Source: Pontibacter sp. HSC-14F20 (GTDB lineage Bacteria; Bacteroidota; Bacteroidia; Cytophagales; Hymenobacteraceae). From it: DNA of 45,495 nt. Numbering within the stretch: the stretch's first letter is position 1; every line of letters begins with the position of its first letter. This document shows, in pieces, positions 24,488-32,096 of the stretch. The translations under genes and the position numbers were made by a program. The DNA lies in assembly GCF_019599265.1 (NCBI RefSeq), contig NZ_JAHZTC010000028.1, forward strand, positions 1-45,495, in the 5' to 3' direction. The notes beneath the pieces are model-generated. The model was given only the letters and a program-made list of their open reading frames with translations, was not told the DNA's origin and did no database searches.

Positions 24488-25219
24488 TCAGGGCAGTCGC
24501 TTGCTTTTTATCAGGCGGGCGTTGATGTTTTGCAGGAAGGGATCCCGGTAGGCAGGCCCAAGGGGGACGACGGCCTTGTTTTCCAGGATGATCTGGTTGC
24601 CTTCCACGGTGTGCACCTTGGCATAGGGCACGATATAGGATTTGTGCACCCGGGTAAAGCCGCTGGCAGGCAAGCGCTCCTCCAGTTCCTGCAGGGTCAG
24701 GTAGGTGATGAGCTTTTTATCCCGGAGATGCAGGATGAGGTAGTTCTGCATGGCCTGTATGTACTGGATGTGGCGCAGGACCACGCGGACCAACTTGCCC
24801 CTGCTCTCCCCCTTCACATAGCAGTAAGCCTCCTCCTTTCCCGTGAAAGAAAAGTAGGCGTTACGGCGCTCGCGGATACGGGTGACGGATACCAGGAAAC
24901 GCTCATAGAGAATGGGCTTGAGCAGGTAGTCCACCGCGTTCCTGTCAAAGGCATCCAGCGCAAAGCCGGAGAAGGCGGTAGTAAACACAACCCGGGTATG
25001 CGGCGCGAGCAGCTCCGCCAGTTTCACGCCTGAGAGCTGGGGCATTTCCACATCGGCAAAGACAATGTCGGGTTGGTGGAGGCCGCGCGTGATGGCGTCC
25101 AGGGCAAGGAGCGGGTTTTCCTCAGAGCCGAGCAGCAGCAGGCCCGGCGTCTGCTGGATGTAGCGCGTGAGCACCTGAATGGCATGGGCCTCATCATCGA
25201 CGATATAGCATGTGATCAT
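24488..25219 (-). CDS. LytTR-family response regulator (module 1)
   Basis: This 243-residue regulator has a receiver domain (VDDEA near the start, phosphoacceptor Asp in DIVFADVEMPQLSG, switch Thr in VVFTTAFSG, Lys in DYLLKP). A C-terminal LytTR DNA-binding domain contains YIQAMQNYLILHL, SGFTRVHKSYIV and NQIILENKAVVPLGPAYRD. Its ATG overlaps the kinase stop by 4 bp, so the two form an operon. It probably controls the divergent peptide gene and/or the dehydratase, which is inference from position. Confidence 0.92.
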   Translation of the reverse strand: MITCYIVDDEAHAIQVLTRYIQQTPGLLLLGSEENPLLALDAITRGLHQPDIVFADVEMPQLSGVKLAELLAPHTRVVFTTAFSGFALDAFDRNAVDYLLKPILYERFLVSVTRIRERRNAYFSFTGKEEAYCYVKGESRGKLVRVVLRHIQYIQAMQNYLILHLRDKKLITYLTLQELEERLPASGFTRVHKSYIVPYAKVHTVEGNQIILENKAVVPLGPAYRDPFLQNINARLIKSKRLP

Positions 25220-26304
25220 AACAGTTTGAGTTGAAAATTTAGCTTGTATTGCGCAGCGTCTTCCCCGACGTCGAGCTGGTACTCGTAGGGTAGGTAGAAG
25301 CGCTCCAGACGCGTCCGTACGTTCCGGAGGCCGATGCCAAAGCCCTGCATGGGAGGATAGGGCCTTTTCTTATTTTGCGTGGTCACATGGAGCCAGCCGT
25401 CGCGGCAGGCCACCTGCACGGTGGCCGGGATAGCGGGATCGGTCAGGTCCCCGTGCTTGAAAATGTTTTCGACAAAGGTGAGCAGCAGCAGGGGCGGCAG
25501 GCGGTGGCCACCCGTGTCACCCTGTACGTCCAGTTGGATATAGAGCGGGTAGCTGTAGCGCAGCTGGTTGAGGCTGACATAGTGCCGGAGGTGGCTGACC
25601 TCGGCCGAGAGGCTCGTCTTGCCGTCCGGCTGGGCCCCTGTCAGGGCATGGCGCATCACTTCGGCGAGCAGCAACACGCTTTCCGAAGCCTTGGGCGCTC
25701 CCTCCTGCACCTGGTTAAAGATGAAGTTGAGCGTGTTAAACAGGAAGTGTGGGTTGATCTGGGCCTGGAGGTAGGCGCTCTGTGTCGTGGCCAGGTCTTT
25801 TTCCAGTTCGGCCCGGGCCTTGGCGTCGGCCAGCTGGCGGAGTTCCAGGCGGCTGATGCGCTGCTGGTGCTGGAAGGTGCGCCAGACAAACCAGAAGGTG
25901 GTGCTGAGGCCGATAAAGTAGGTGCCCCGCCAGATAAAGCTGACCACAAAACGCTGGTTGAGGGCCGCCTCCCGCGGGAAGGCCCGGAAGTAGTTGTATA
26001 GCTGCTCCAAACCGTACTCCAGCAGGATATAGGCGCCCAACTGCAGCGGTACCAGCAAAAGGAGCAGGTAGCTGCTGCCCTTTGTGCGGAAGGCAAGCGG
26101 GAGCACCAGTTGGGAGGTGGAATAAAAGAGCAGCATATTGAGTGCATAGTAGCCGATGTACTCCCAGGCATGGTCTAGCCGTGTGTCCGAGGCATAAAAA
26201 ACAATGGAGAGTTCATAAAGGATGAAGCCTGCCCAGGCGAGGGCGTGGTAGCCCAGGCTACGTGGGCTAAAGGCGGGTCGGGTGATGTGGGTAGGCTGAT
26301 CCAT
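25216..26304 (-). CDS. LytS-type sensor histidine kinase (module 1)
   Basis: This 362-residue kinase has four N-terminal membrane helices and no large sensor domain, a layout shared with peptide-sensing kinases such as AgrC. It has a coiled-coil linker, then the His_kinase box QAQINPHFLFNTLNFIFN (phospho-His), the N box LLLLTFVENIFKHG and the G box GFGIGLRNVRTRL. It is divergent from a short peptide gene 116 bp away and cotranscribed with the LytTR regulator. A role in sensing the peptide product is my inference. Confidence 0.9.
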   Translation of the reverse strand: MDQPTHITRPAFSPRSLGYHALAWAGFILYELSIVFYASDTRLDHAWEYIGYYALNMLLFYSTSQLVLPLAFRTKGSSYLLLLLVPLQLGAYILLEYGLEQLYNYFRAFPREAALNQRFVVSFIWRGTYFIGLSTTFWFVWRTFQHQQRISRLELRQLADAKARAELEKDLATTQSAYLQAQINPHFLFNTLNFIFNQVQEGAPKASESVLLLAEVMRHALTGAQPDGKTSLSAEVSHLRHYVSLNQLRYSYPLYIQLDVQGDTGGHRLPPLLLLTFVENIFKHGDLTDPAIPATVQVACRDGWLHVTTQNKKRPYPPMQGFGIGLRNVRTRLERFYLPYEYQLDVGEDAAQYKLNFQLKLL

Positions 26305-26355
26305 GATCCTTCATGTAAATTATGCCGGCTTGTATCACGGGCATGGGGCGCTTGA

Positions 26356-26420
26356 TGTAATAATTTTTTAGGAGGAAGCCCGATATTCTATCTTCAGGTA
26401 AAATAAAACCTAGCCCTCTT
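26356..26420 (+). promoter_or_regulatory. Promoter region of peptide gene 1
   Basis: The segment TGTAATAATTTT (26356-26367), then GAGGAAG, then TATCTTCAGG and an A-rich run up to the ATG closely parallels the segment before the second peptide gene (29481-29535). The TATCTTCAGG element also resembles TATCTTTCAGG before the dehydratase. These shared blocks suggest common control. Confidence 0.45.
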
Positions 26421-26612
26421 ATGAAAAAGAAAGCAATCCAGCCCCTCCGGGTACAGGCACTGTTCCAGTTCAGCACCGGGCAACGCCAGACGGGTACCAC
26501 GTTCGACCCGACGCTCACCACCATCACCATCACCACCACCGGGCTGCCCCACTGGCAGGCACCCAGGAAAAAAAGGCCCGCGGCCAGCGTTAGGGCATGC
26601 GTTGCGGTATAG
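26421..26612 (+). CDS. Candidate RiPP/signal precursor peptide 1
   Basis: This is a 63-residue, basic, otherwise unannotated ORF with no hydrophobic signal. The start is MKKKAIQPLRVQALFQFSTG; the middle is TTFDPTLTTITITTTG, very rich in Thr. The tail is basic, with a single Cys near the end that lies outside the Thr-rich part. The pattern hydrophobic-F-x-F, Gly/polar spacer, F-x-DPT, Thr cluster is shared with the peptide at 29536-29673. It is divergent from a histidine kinase and about 2 kb from a dehydratase, so it is a good substrate candidate for Thr dehydration. I know of no named family. The true C-terminus may be processed. Confidence 0.55.
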   Translation: MKKKAIQPLRVQALFQFSTGQRQTGTTFDPTLTTITITTTGLPHWQAPRKKRPAASVRACVAV

Positions 26613-26640
26613 AACATGCACCGGCTCGGGGAGCAGCGGC

Positions 26641-27222
26641 ATGATCCGTCAGGCAGAGGACCTGTGGCAGGCACTCCATGCCTTCCACCCGCTGGATGCC
26701 CCCCTGAAGCAGCGGCTGCAGCGCATCTTCACCCAGAAGCACTATGCCCGGAATCATTTCCTGACCAAGCCCGGCAGCCCGGCGCGTCACGCCTGGTTTG
26801 TGCGCAAAGGCGCGGTAAGGGCCTACCTGCTGGACAGGGCGCGGGGCACGGAGGTTATTTCCTGGCTCTGGCTGGACGGGGACCTGGTCTGGGCCTCTGA
26901 CAGCTTCTGCCGCCGCCTGCCCACCCGGCTCACCATTCAGCTGCTGGAGGACAGCGTGCTGCAGGTGGTTTGCCGGCAGGACCTGGACCACACACTGGAA
27001 CATTTCCCACAGTACCGGCACCTGGAAAGGGCCGTTGCCGAAAGCTTCCATCACCGCCTGCACCAGCACTACCACCGTCGGGTCAGCCTGCCGGCCATGG
27101 CGCGCTACCAGCACCTGCTGCAAACACGGCCCCAGCTCTTTCTGCGGGTGCCGGTCAAAGACATTGCGTCTTTCCTGGGCATGTTCCCCGATACCCTGAG
27201 CCGCCTGCGCGGCAGACGTTAG
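26641..27222 (+). CDS. Crp/Fnr-type transcriptional regulator
   Basis: Starting at ATG 26641, this is a 193-residue protein. Residues about 30-120 form a cyclic-nucleotide-binding-like beta roll (NHFLTKPGSPARHAWFVRKG is the typical start; AVRAYLLDRARGTEVISWLW follows). The C-terminus is a winged-helix-type region with VPVKDIASFLGMFPDTLSRL. The ligand residues of true Crp are not evident, as is usual in this Bacteroidota subfamily. It lies 28 bp after peptide gene 1 in the same direction, so the two may be cotranscribed. A scrap of a paralogue lies at 30928-31075. Confidence 0.82.
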   Translation: MIRQAEDLWQALHAFHPLDAPLKQRLQRIFTQKHYARNHFLTKPGSPARHAWFVRKGAVRAYLLDRARGTEVISWLWLDGDLVWASDSFCRRLPTRLTIQLLEDSVLQVVCRQDLDHTLEHFPQYRHLERAVAESFHHRLHQHYHRRVSLPAMARYQHLLQTRPQLFLRVPVKDIASFLGMFPDTLSRLRGRR

Positions 27223-27241
27223 GGCGGGGCAACACGCCAAA

Positions 27242-27267
27242 AAGAGCCCTGCTACGGCAGGGCTCTT
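27242..27267. terminator. Bidirectional terminator
   Basis: AAGAGCCCTGC (27242-27252), loop TACG and GCAGGGCTCTT (27257-27267) form a perfect 11-bp stem. It lies between the convergent Crp-type gene and the metalloprotease gene and can serve both. Confidence 0.8.
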
Positions 27268-27289
27268 GTGTTATGGCAGACAGGGCCTG

Positions 27290-28093
27290 CTACTGGTAGA
27301 GGTATCTTAAAGCTGTTCTGTCGTTTGCGTTGAAGTAGCGGTTCACGCCAGAGCCGATGCAGGCCAGCATCCAGGAGTTCGGATCGGCACCGGTTGGTGT
27401 GCCCGGGATGTGCACAGCACCTACACTAGAGGCCCCCTCGTTGTAATAAGAACCACCGCAGCTATACGCTCTGTTCATGTAATCGGTGTGGCGGAAGCCG
27501 ATGGTGTGCCCGATCTCGTGTGCCAGGATGGTGGCCAGGTAGTTGGTGCCCGGGTTGGTGCCCAGGTAGGCTGAGTTCACCTTTACAGAGTTGTAGGGAT
27601 TGCCACCAGACGGGAAGCCGGCAGAGGCCAGGTAAGAAGAGCCAGTCGGTGCCTTCGATACCAGGATGTTGTAGCCGGAAGATACGCGGCGGAACTTGAG
27701 GCGCAGGTTCTCGGCATTGAAGCGGCGGATAGCCTCGTCCAGTGCCGTTACATAGGAAGATGGCAGGCTGGTGGTGATGGCCACATTGATGGTGCGGCTG
27801 GAGCCTACGCTTACCAGGTTGTTGGTGCGGTACTGCTCCTCTTCACCCACGCGCAGGGCGGTGGTTTCAGGAGAAGACTGCAAATCGCTTTCAGAGAAGA
27901 AGATGTCACCCTCTACAATGTAGCCACCCTCGGTGCGCTGCACATTGTCAGTGTTGAAACCCATCTCTGAAATTTTAGCCATGGTGAGGGGTGAGATCTC
28001 ATTGGCTGTTACATCGGCCTCTTCTTTCTGGCAAGAGGAGAAACCAAACAGGGCCGCCAGGGCCAGGAGCGAAAGTAAGCGTGTTGTTTTCAT
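27290..28093 (-). CDS. Lipoprotein zinc metalloprotease (M57/HEIGH type)
   Basis: This 267-residue secreted protease has a lipobox-like signal (LFGFSSC, Cys21), so it is probably anchored to the outer membrane. The zinc site HEIGHTIGFRHTD carries H192, E193, H196 and a further ligand H202, which places it in the 'dual-action HEIGH' M57-like family. The middle region (SSYVTALDEAIRRFNAENLR) is typical of this family. The substrate is unknown. Because it lies between the two peptide/kinase modules, leader removal or peptide degradation is conceivable, but such proteases are common in the phylum. Confidence 0.88.
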   Translation of the reverse strand: MKTTRLLSLLALAALFGFSSCQKEEADVTANEISPLTMAKISEMGFNTDNVQRTEGGYIVEGDIFFSESDLQSSPETTALRVGEEEQYRTNNLVSVGSSRTINVAITTSLPSSYVTALDEAIRRFNAENLRLKFRRVSSGYNILVSKAPTGSSYLASAGFPSGGNPYNSVKVNSAYLGTNPGTNYLATILAHEIGHTIGFRHTDYMNRAYSCGGSYYNEGASSVGAVHIPGTPTGADPNSWMLACIGSGVNRYFNANDRTALRYLYQ

Positions 28094-28368
28094 AATATAA
28101 CTTGTTTTAAGTGAGATGATGAATTGATTACGAGAAAGTTATGTGAAAATTTACCATGCTGAAAACTTGTTACACCGACGCTTGTGTTACCGGGACAGAC
28201 AGGCATGTAGTGTTGCCTAACCCCGGTATGCCGACTCAATGGCCATACCGGCTGCCGTAATGATGGCAGGAGGTGGACAAAAAGCGTATCCCGGACAGCC
28301 GATACAGGCAGGTGCAGGAGAGCGGTCCTGTCCAGGTGAAATAAGGAGAAGGTGGTGTTGTAGTCAGG

Positions 28369-29448
28369 TCAGGTCGTGACGCGTAACCGGGTGTGGAAGT
28401 AGCCGGCCTCATCTGTCCAGGCTTCAAATGAGGCGCGGTCCGGGTAAGCATGCTGCAACCGCTTTCGGATGTTGTCCAGGCCGATGCCGTGGCCCCCGGC
28501 GCGTACATCCAGGCAACGGTTCACAGTCGTGATTTTCAGCTCGTCTGCCTGGTACGTGACCGTGATCGCTGCAGGTTCACCTGCGCCGTTCAGGTCACCG
28601 TGTTTGAACATGTTCTCCACCAGGGTGATCAGTACCAGGGGGATAAACCGGATGCCTGCCAGGTTAGGGCCGTAGTGCAGCGCGACGCGGAGCCGGCTCT
28701 CCTGCCGGATCCGGTGGATGTGAAGCAGGTGTTCAACCTGCTGGATTTCCTCGAGAAGCTCCGCCTGCTGGTGCTCATCCTCGCTTTGCAGGGCATAGCG
28801 CATCATGTGCGAGAGGGAGAGAATCGCTTCCGCCGCCCGACCGGAGGTCTTCCGCACACTGTTGTAGACGTAGTTGAGCGTGTTGAACAGGAAATGGGGA
28901 TTGATTTGCGCTTTCAGGAAGGCGTTCTGGGAGCGGATCAGCGCCGTCTGGAGGTGCTGCTTGTCGATGATGTCAAGCAGCTGCTGCTTTTCGATCTGCT
29001 CCACGCGCGTTCGCTCGCTCAGGTATTTGGTAAGGAAATAGTAGGCCGTCGCAAAGCCAAGGAAATAAATGGCCCGCCAGGCGGATCGGAGGAGATAAGC
29101 AGAGTCCAGGTCCGGGGAGCGGGTCATGCGCACCTGGAAAACACCGATAGCCAGACGCTCCATGGCGTAGGTGAAAAGGATGTAGGCAATGACCTCCACC
29201 AGCACCAGGGTGGGTATCAGCCAGAAGCGGTGGCCATCCGGACGGAATCCCCGGGGCATCACAAAGTGCGCATGCACATAAAAGAGCGCAATGTTGATGC
29301 TGTAGTGCAGGGCATAGTCCCAGAAGGAGCTCAACCTGCCATAAATGATCCCGGCCACGGTAATCTCATAGAGCATAAACAGCCCCCAGGCCATCAGGTG
29401 GATCCTGTGGTGCCGGATTGTATTGGTAATATAATTTCTCAAAGACAT
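28369..29448 (-). CDS. LytS-type sensor histidine kinase (module 2)
   Basis: This 359-residue paralogue of the kinase at 25216-26304 has four membrane helices, then LKAQINPHFLFNTLNYVYN (phospho-His), LITLVENMFKHGDL (N box) and GHGIGLDNIRKRL (G box). It is separated from its likely partner regulator (29686-30429) by a peptide gene on the opposite strand, unlike module 1 where kinase and regulator overlap. The peptide gene starts 87 bp away, divergently. Transcription from the regulator may read through antisense to the peptide gene to reach the kinase. Confidence 0.9.
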   Translation of the reverse strand: MSLRNYITNTIRHHRIHLMAWGLFMLYEITVAGIIYGRLSSFWDYALHYSINIALFYVHAHFVMPRGFRPDGHRFWLIPTLVLVEVIAYILFTYAMERLAIGVFQVRMTRSPDLDSAYLLRSAWRAIYFLGFATAYYFLTKYLSERTRVEQIEKQQLLDIIDKQHLQTALIRSQNAFLKAQINPHFLFNTLNYVYNSVRKTSGRAAEAILSLSHMMRYALQSEDEHQQAELLEEIQQVEHLLHIHRIRQESRLRVALHYGPNLAGIRFIPLVLITLVENMFKHGDLNGAGEPAAITVTYQADELKITTVNRCLDVRAGGHGIGLDNIRKRLQHAYPDRASFEAWTDEAGYFHTRLRVTT

Positions 29449-29480
29449 TTTTATGTCTGTCTAGTGTACAGGGTAGTTTG

Positions 29481-29535
29481 TGTAATATTTTAGCAGAGCA
29501 GGAGGCCAGATCATACTTTCATAATAAAAAACGAT
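29481..29535 (+). promoter_or_regulatory. Promoter region of peptide gene 2
   Basis: TGTAATATTTTAG (29481-29493), GGAGGCC, then TCATACTTTCATAATAA and an A-run to the ATG. The order and sequence of blocks match the region before peptide gene 1 at similar distances (55 versus 65 bp from TGTAATA to ATG). TACTTTCA is a -7-like element. Confidence 0.45.
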
Positions 29536-29673
29536 ATGGCAACGCAACCGAAAACGAAACTGACACTCAAAAACAAACGCATCTTCTCATTTAAAGGCGC
29601 CAGTCAGAAAAACGGATTCAGTACGGATCCGACCATTCTGCCCACCACCTCCATGCTCACCTTTATCAAATAG
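29536..29673 (+). CDS. Candidate RiPP/signal precursor peptide 2
   Basis: This 45-residue ORF (ATG 29536, TAG 29671-29673) has a basic N-terminus with MATQPKTKLTLKNKRIFSFK, then a polar spacer, then FSTDPTILPTTSMLTFIK. There is no Cys at all. It aligns with peptide 1 at the F-x-F motif, the Gly/Gln spacer, DPT and the following Thr-rich segment. Ser and Thr residues after DPT are candidate dehydration sites for the LanB enzyme. The gene is wedged between the regulator and kinase genes on the opposite strand, 12 bp from the regulator's stop. The paralogy, shared upstream blocks and placement together support it as a real gene. Confidence 0.6.
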   Translation: MATQPKTKLTLKNKRIFSFKGASQKNGFSTDPTILPTTSMLTFIK

Positions 29674-29685
29674 CACCCCAAAGAG

Positions 29686-30429
29686 CTAGCGCTGCGAGAA
29701 GAGGGAGTTGTCGGCGATATAGGTGTCAAAGGATTTTTTGTACAGCTCGCCGACAGGTACCTCCAGTCCCCCTTTCAACCGGATCGTGCGCCCGTGTACG
29801 GCGGTGATCTGGTTTTTGGCGATGATGAAGGAACGGTGAACCCGGAGGAAACGTGTTGTTTCCCGCAGGGCATCCTCTGTCTCCTTCATGGTCAGGTAGG
29901 CGATGTGCTTCTGTGTGGGGGTATAGATCTGCACGTAATTTTTCAGGCCTTCCACGGCGATGATCTCGTCAAAGCAGATGCGGATCAGCTTGTTCTTCTG
30001 GTCGCTCCTGATGAAAAAGGTGCTGTCCGGGCTGCCTCCGCGCTGGCTGGCCGCCTCCCGGCTTTTGAGGAGCTCGTTGACGATGAGGGCAAATTTGTTC
30101 ATGCCGATGGGCTTGAGCAGGAAATGGTCGGCGCGGATGTCGAAGGCATCCACGGCGTACCTGGGGTGGGCGGTCGTGAAAACCAGGAAACTGGTCAGCG
30201 GGCGCAGCACTCTGGCCAGTTCTATGCCCGAGAGCCGGGGCATGTCCACATCCAGAAAGATGAAATCATAGCGCTCCCCCGAGTCGCTTTCCATCAGCGC
30301 CGCTACCGGGTCCAGGTAAGATTTGGCCAGGTAGAGCTGTGGTACCGCTTCAATGTAATCTGTTAAAAGTTCAATGGCGTGACGCTCATCGTCAATCACC
30401 AGGCATTTGTAACGTTGTAGCGTTGACAT
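29686..30429 (-). CDS. LytTR-family response regulator (module 2)
   Basis: This 247-residue regulator parallels the one at 24488-25219. The receiver domain has VIDDERHAIELLTDYIE, the phosphoacceptor Asp in FIFLDVDMPRLSG, Thr in LVFTTAHPRYA and Lys in FLLKPIG. The LytTR domain has VEGLKNYVQIYTP, RFLRVHRSFIIAKNQI and GLEVPVGELYKKSF. It is transcribed towards the peptide gene (tail to tail) and the kinase. Confidence 0.91.
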   Translation of the reverse strand: MSTLQRYKCLVIDDERHAIELLTDYIEAVPQLYLAKSYLDPVAALMESDSGERYDFIFLDVDMPRLSGIELARVLRPLTSFLVFTTAHPRYAVDAFDIRADHFLLKPIGMNKFALIVNELLKSREAASQRGGSPDSTFFIRSDQKNKLIRICFDEIIAVEGLKNYVQIYTPTQKHIAYLTMKETEDALRETTRFLRVHRSFIIAKNQITAVHGRTIRLKGGLEVPVGELYKKSFDTYIADNSLFSQR

Positions 30430-30927
30430 GCTGCTATTGTTTTAAGTTGGTTTTATAGTCAGGTTTGGTGCTGGGTAGCAGGCAAACGGCAGGATTACGC
30501 CTTGTCTATGCCTGTCCTGCCGCCGCTGGAAGAAGCCGGCGGCAGGAATGAAGAAGATTCCGCGCTGACCCTGTGTTTCCTGTGTTACAGGGCTGGCTGT
30601 GACCTTTCTCCCTGCTGGCGGCCATAAGCCCCAGGCAATTACTGCCAGGCTGTTTAAAGGAGCAAATCATGCCACACGATGCGCATCCGCACCCTGCTTA
30701 GGTAAATGTAAAATTTATATTTTAAATAATCCAATCCGGCGCGGGGATATTTGGCATGAGTGTTTTATGACAATTTGCTTTTCGTTCAGACATTGTCCAC
30801 CCGCTTGCCTCATCCCGACAGCACCCTTGTGCCCCTGCGTCATTCTTCTGAATTGATAGGCGCCTGAATTTATAAGAGCTGACAAATTCCTGTAACAAAA
30901 GACAGGCATATGAAGCCAGGGGAAGCG
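30430..30927. other. Intergenic region without recognisable gene
   Basis: About 500 bp lie upstream of the module 2 regulator. I see no coding sequence with protein-like composition. There is a GC-rich inverted region around 30519-30543 (CCTGCCGCCG...CGGCGGCAGG), which could form a hairpin in the regulator's leader on the minus strand. Confidence 0.5.
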
Positions 30928-31075
30928 ATTACAGGGAGGCCTTCCATTCTTTATCACCCATCGGCACCTGCCGGGCGCCTCTGCTGCGGCCGGGCAGAAC
31001 ACCCCAAGCTCTTCCAGTTTGCCGCCATTAAACACCTTGCTTCTTTCCTGGGCTTGTTCCCGGGACCCTATGACA
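30928..31075 (+). pseudogene. Remnant of a Crp-type regulator
   Basis: The frame contains HPKLFQFAAIKHLASFLGLF followed by PGP. The intact Crp-type protein at 26641-27222 ends RPQLFLRVPVKDIASFLGMF and continues PDTLSRL. The match covers the segment before and through the recognition helix, then diverges. Upstream coding similarity is weak. This is the decayed partner expected next to module 2. Confidence 0.6.
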
Positions 31076-31240
31076 TCGAAGGTCGGGGAAGTACGGCAGC
31101 GGCTTACGTGCTTCCAGGCAATTAAGTTTCCAGTAAGGCAGTTTGCTCCCTGTTCTGGAACAGAAAAAATGCTGAACGCTCTGCCGACCTTTACCACATA
31201 CCAGGACAGCACGATAAAGCTATCCATTTTGGACAACACG

Positions 31241-31717
31241 ATGAAAAGAGAAAGCAAAATACAAGCAATAGTGGCGATGCTGGTGCTGCTGTTTGGCTAT
31301 GCCGCACTGTCAAAACTAAAGGACTGGGATGAGTCCCTGCAGCAATGGGCTTTGCAGCCGGTAGCGCGGGAAGCCGTGACATGGTTTGCCTGGGGTATCC
31401 CGGCCATGGAGCTCCTCTGCTGCCTGTTGCTGGTGTTTGACAGGACACAGCGCTATGGCCTGTACCTGGCGCTGGCCTTAATGGTGCTGTTTACCGGCTA
31501 CGTGGGCTTGGCGCTGCTAGGAGCCTGGGAGCAGGTGCCCTGCAGTTGCGGGGGCGTGATCAGTGGCCTGGGGTGGGGGGAACACTTGTTGTTCAACCTC
31601 TTTTTTACGGCCCTGACAGGAGCGGGGCTCTATCTAGAGAAGAAGCAGAAAAGGAGGAGGGGTGTCGGGAGGACTTCTTCTACGGGTGAGGCCGCCTACC
31701 CCAGTGGCGGCAGATAA
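31241..31717 (+). CDS. MauE/DoxX-family membrane protein
   Basis: Taking ATG 31241, this is a 158-residue protein with four membrane helices. The conserved segment VPCSCGGVISGLGWGEHLLF matches the MauE-type redox-associated family, where the paired cysteines probably move electrons across the membrane to periplasmic thiol proteins. A TlpA-like thioredoxin (36862-38193) lies nearby. It is followed 30 bp later by a DUF6520-like gene in the same direction. An upstream in-frame ATG at about 31169 is possible, but the chosen start gives the usual N-terminus. Confidence 0.8.
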   Translation: MKRESKIQAIVAMLVLLFGYAALSKLKDWDESLQQWALQPVAREAVTWFAWGIPAMELLCCLLLVFDRTQRYGLYLALALMVLFTGYVGLALLGAWEQVPCSCGGVISGLGWGEHLLFNLFFTALTGAGLYLEKKQKRRRGVGRTSSTGEAAYPSGGR

Positions 31718-31747
31718 ATTATTTTTTTACCTTATTATTTTTTTATC

Positions 31748-32044
31748 ATGAAGAATCTTAAAACAAATGCCATGGCCCTCGCAGCGTTGGTGGTGGCAGC
31801 CGGAACCGTTGCATTCACCTCTCCTGCCAACCAGGAATGGGTGTTTACCGGCAGCAGTGACTCGCAGATCATGGATGCTACGCACTATTCGTTGTCGGCG
31901 CCCCAGCCTTCGAACTGTGAAGAAGTGGCATCGCTTCCATGCAGCATCATCGTGGCGGCAACCAATCAAAGTCAGCTTCAGACTTACCTGAATGGAAAGG
32001 ATGCCGACCAGATTTTGGCTGAAGCCACGGGACAGCGCAACTAG
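31748..32044 (+). CDS. Small exported protein (DUF6520-like)
   Basis: This 98-residue protein has an N-terminal signal segment (LALAALVVAAGTVAFTSPA, from about residue 10). The mature part has the typical EWVFTGSSDSQIMDATHY and two cysteines in SNCEEVASLPCSIIV. It matches small secreted proteins of Bacteroidota annotated DUF6520, whose function is unknown. It is usually found near MauE-like, TlpA-like and SusC/D genes, as here. The cysteines could be substrates of that redox chain. Confidence 0.75.
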   Translation: MKNLKTNAMALAALVVAAGTVAFTSPANQEWVFTGSSDSQIMDATHYSLSAPQPSNCEEVASLPCSIIVAATNQSQLQTYLNGKDADQILAEATGQRN

Positions 32045-32056
32045 TCCCCCACAGGG

Positions 32057-32093
32057 AAAAGCCCGAGAGGAACATCGTTCCTTCCGGGCTTTT
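32057..32093. terminator. Bidirectional intrinsic terminator
   Basis: AAAAGCCCG (32057-32065) pairs with CGGGCTTTT (32085-32093), with an inner AGGAAC/GTTCCT stem and a T-run on both strands. It lies between the convergent DUF6520-like and susD genes. Confidence 0.88.
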
Positions 32094-32096
32094 TTG

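Noticed and set aside
26290..26674. 135-residue minus-strand ORF between kinase 1 and the Crp gene
   Set aside because: It is antisense to peptide gene 1 and its promoter, with a disordered composition and no start context. The plus-strand peptide has a paralogue and is preferred.
28450..29493. 347-residue plus-strand ORF opposite kinase 2
   Set aside because: It is a shadow of the histidine kinase gene. The translation has no recognisable domain.
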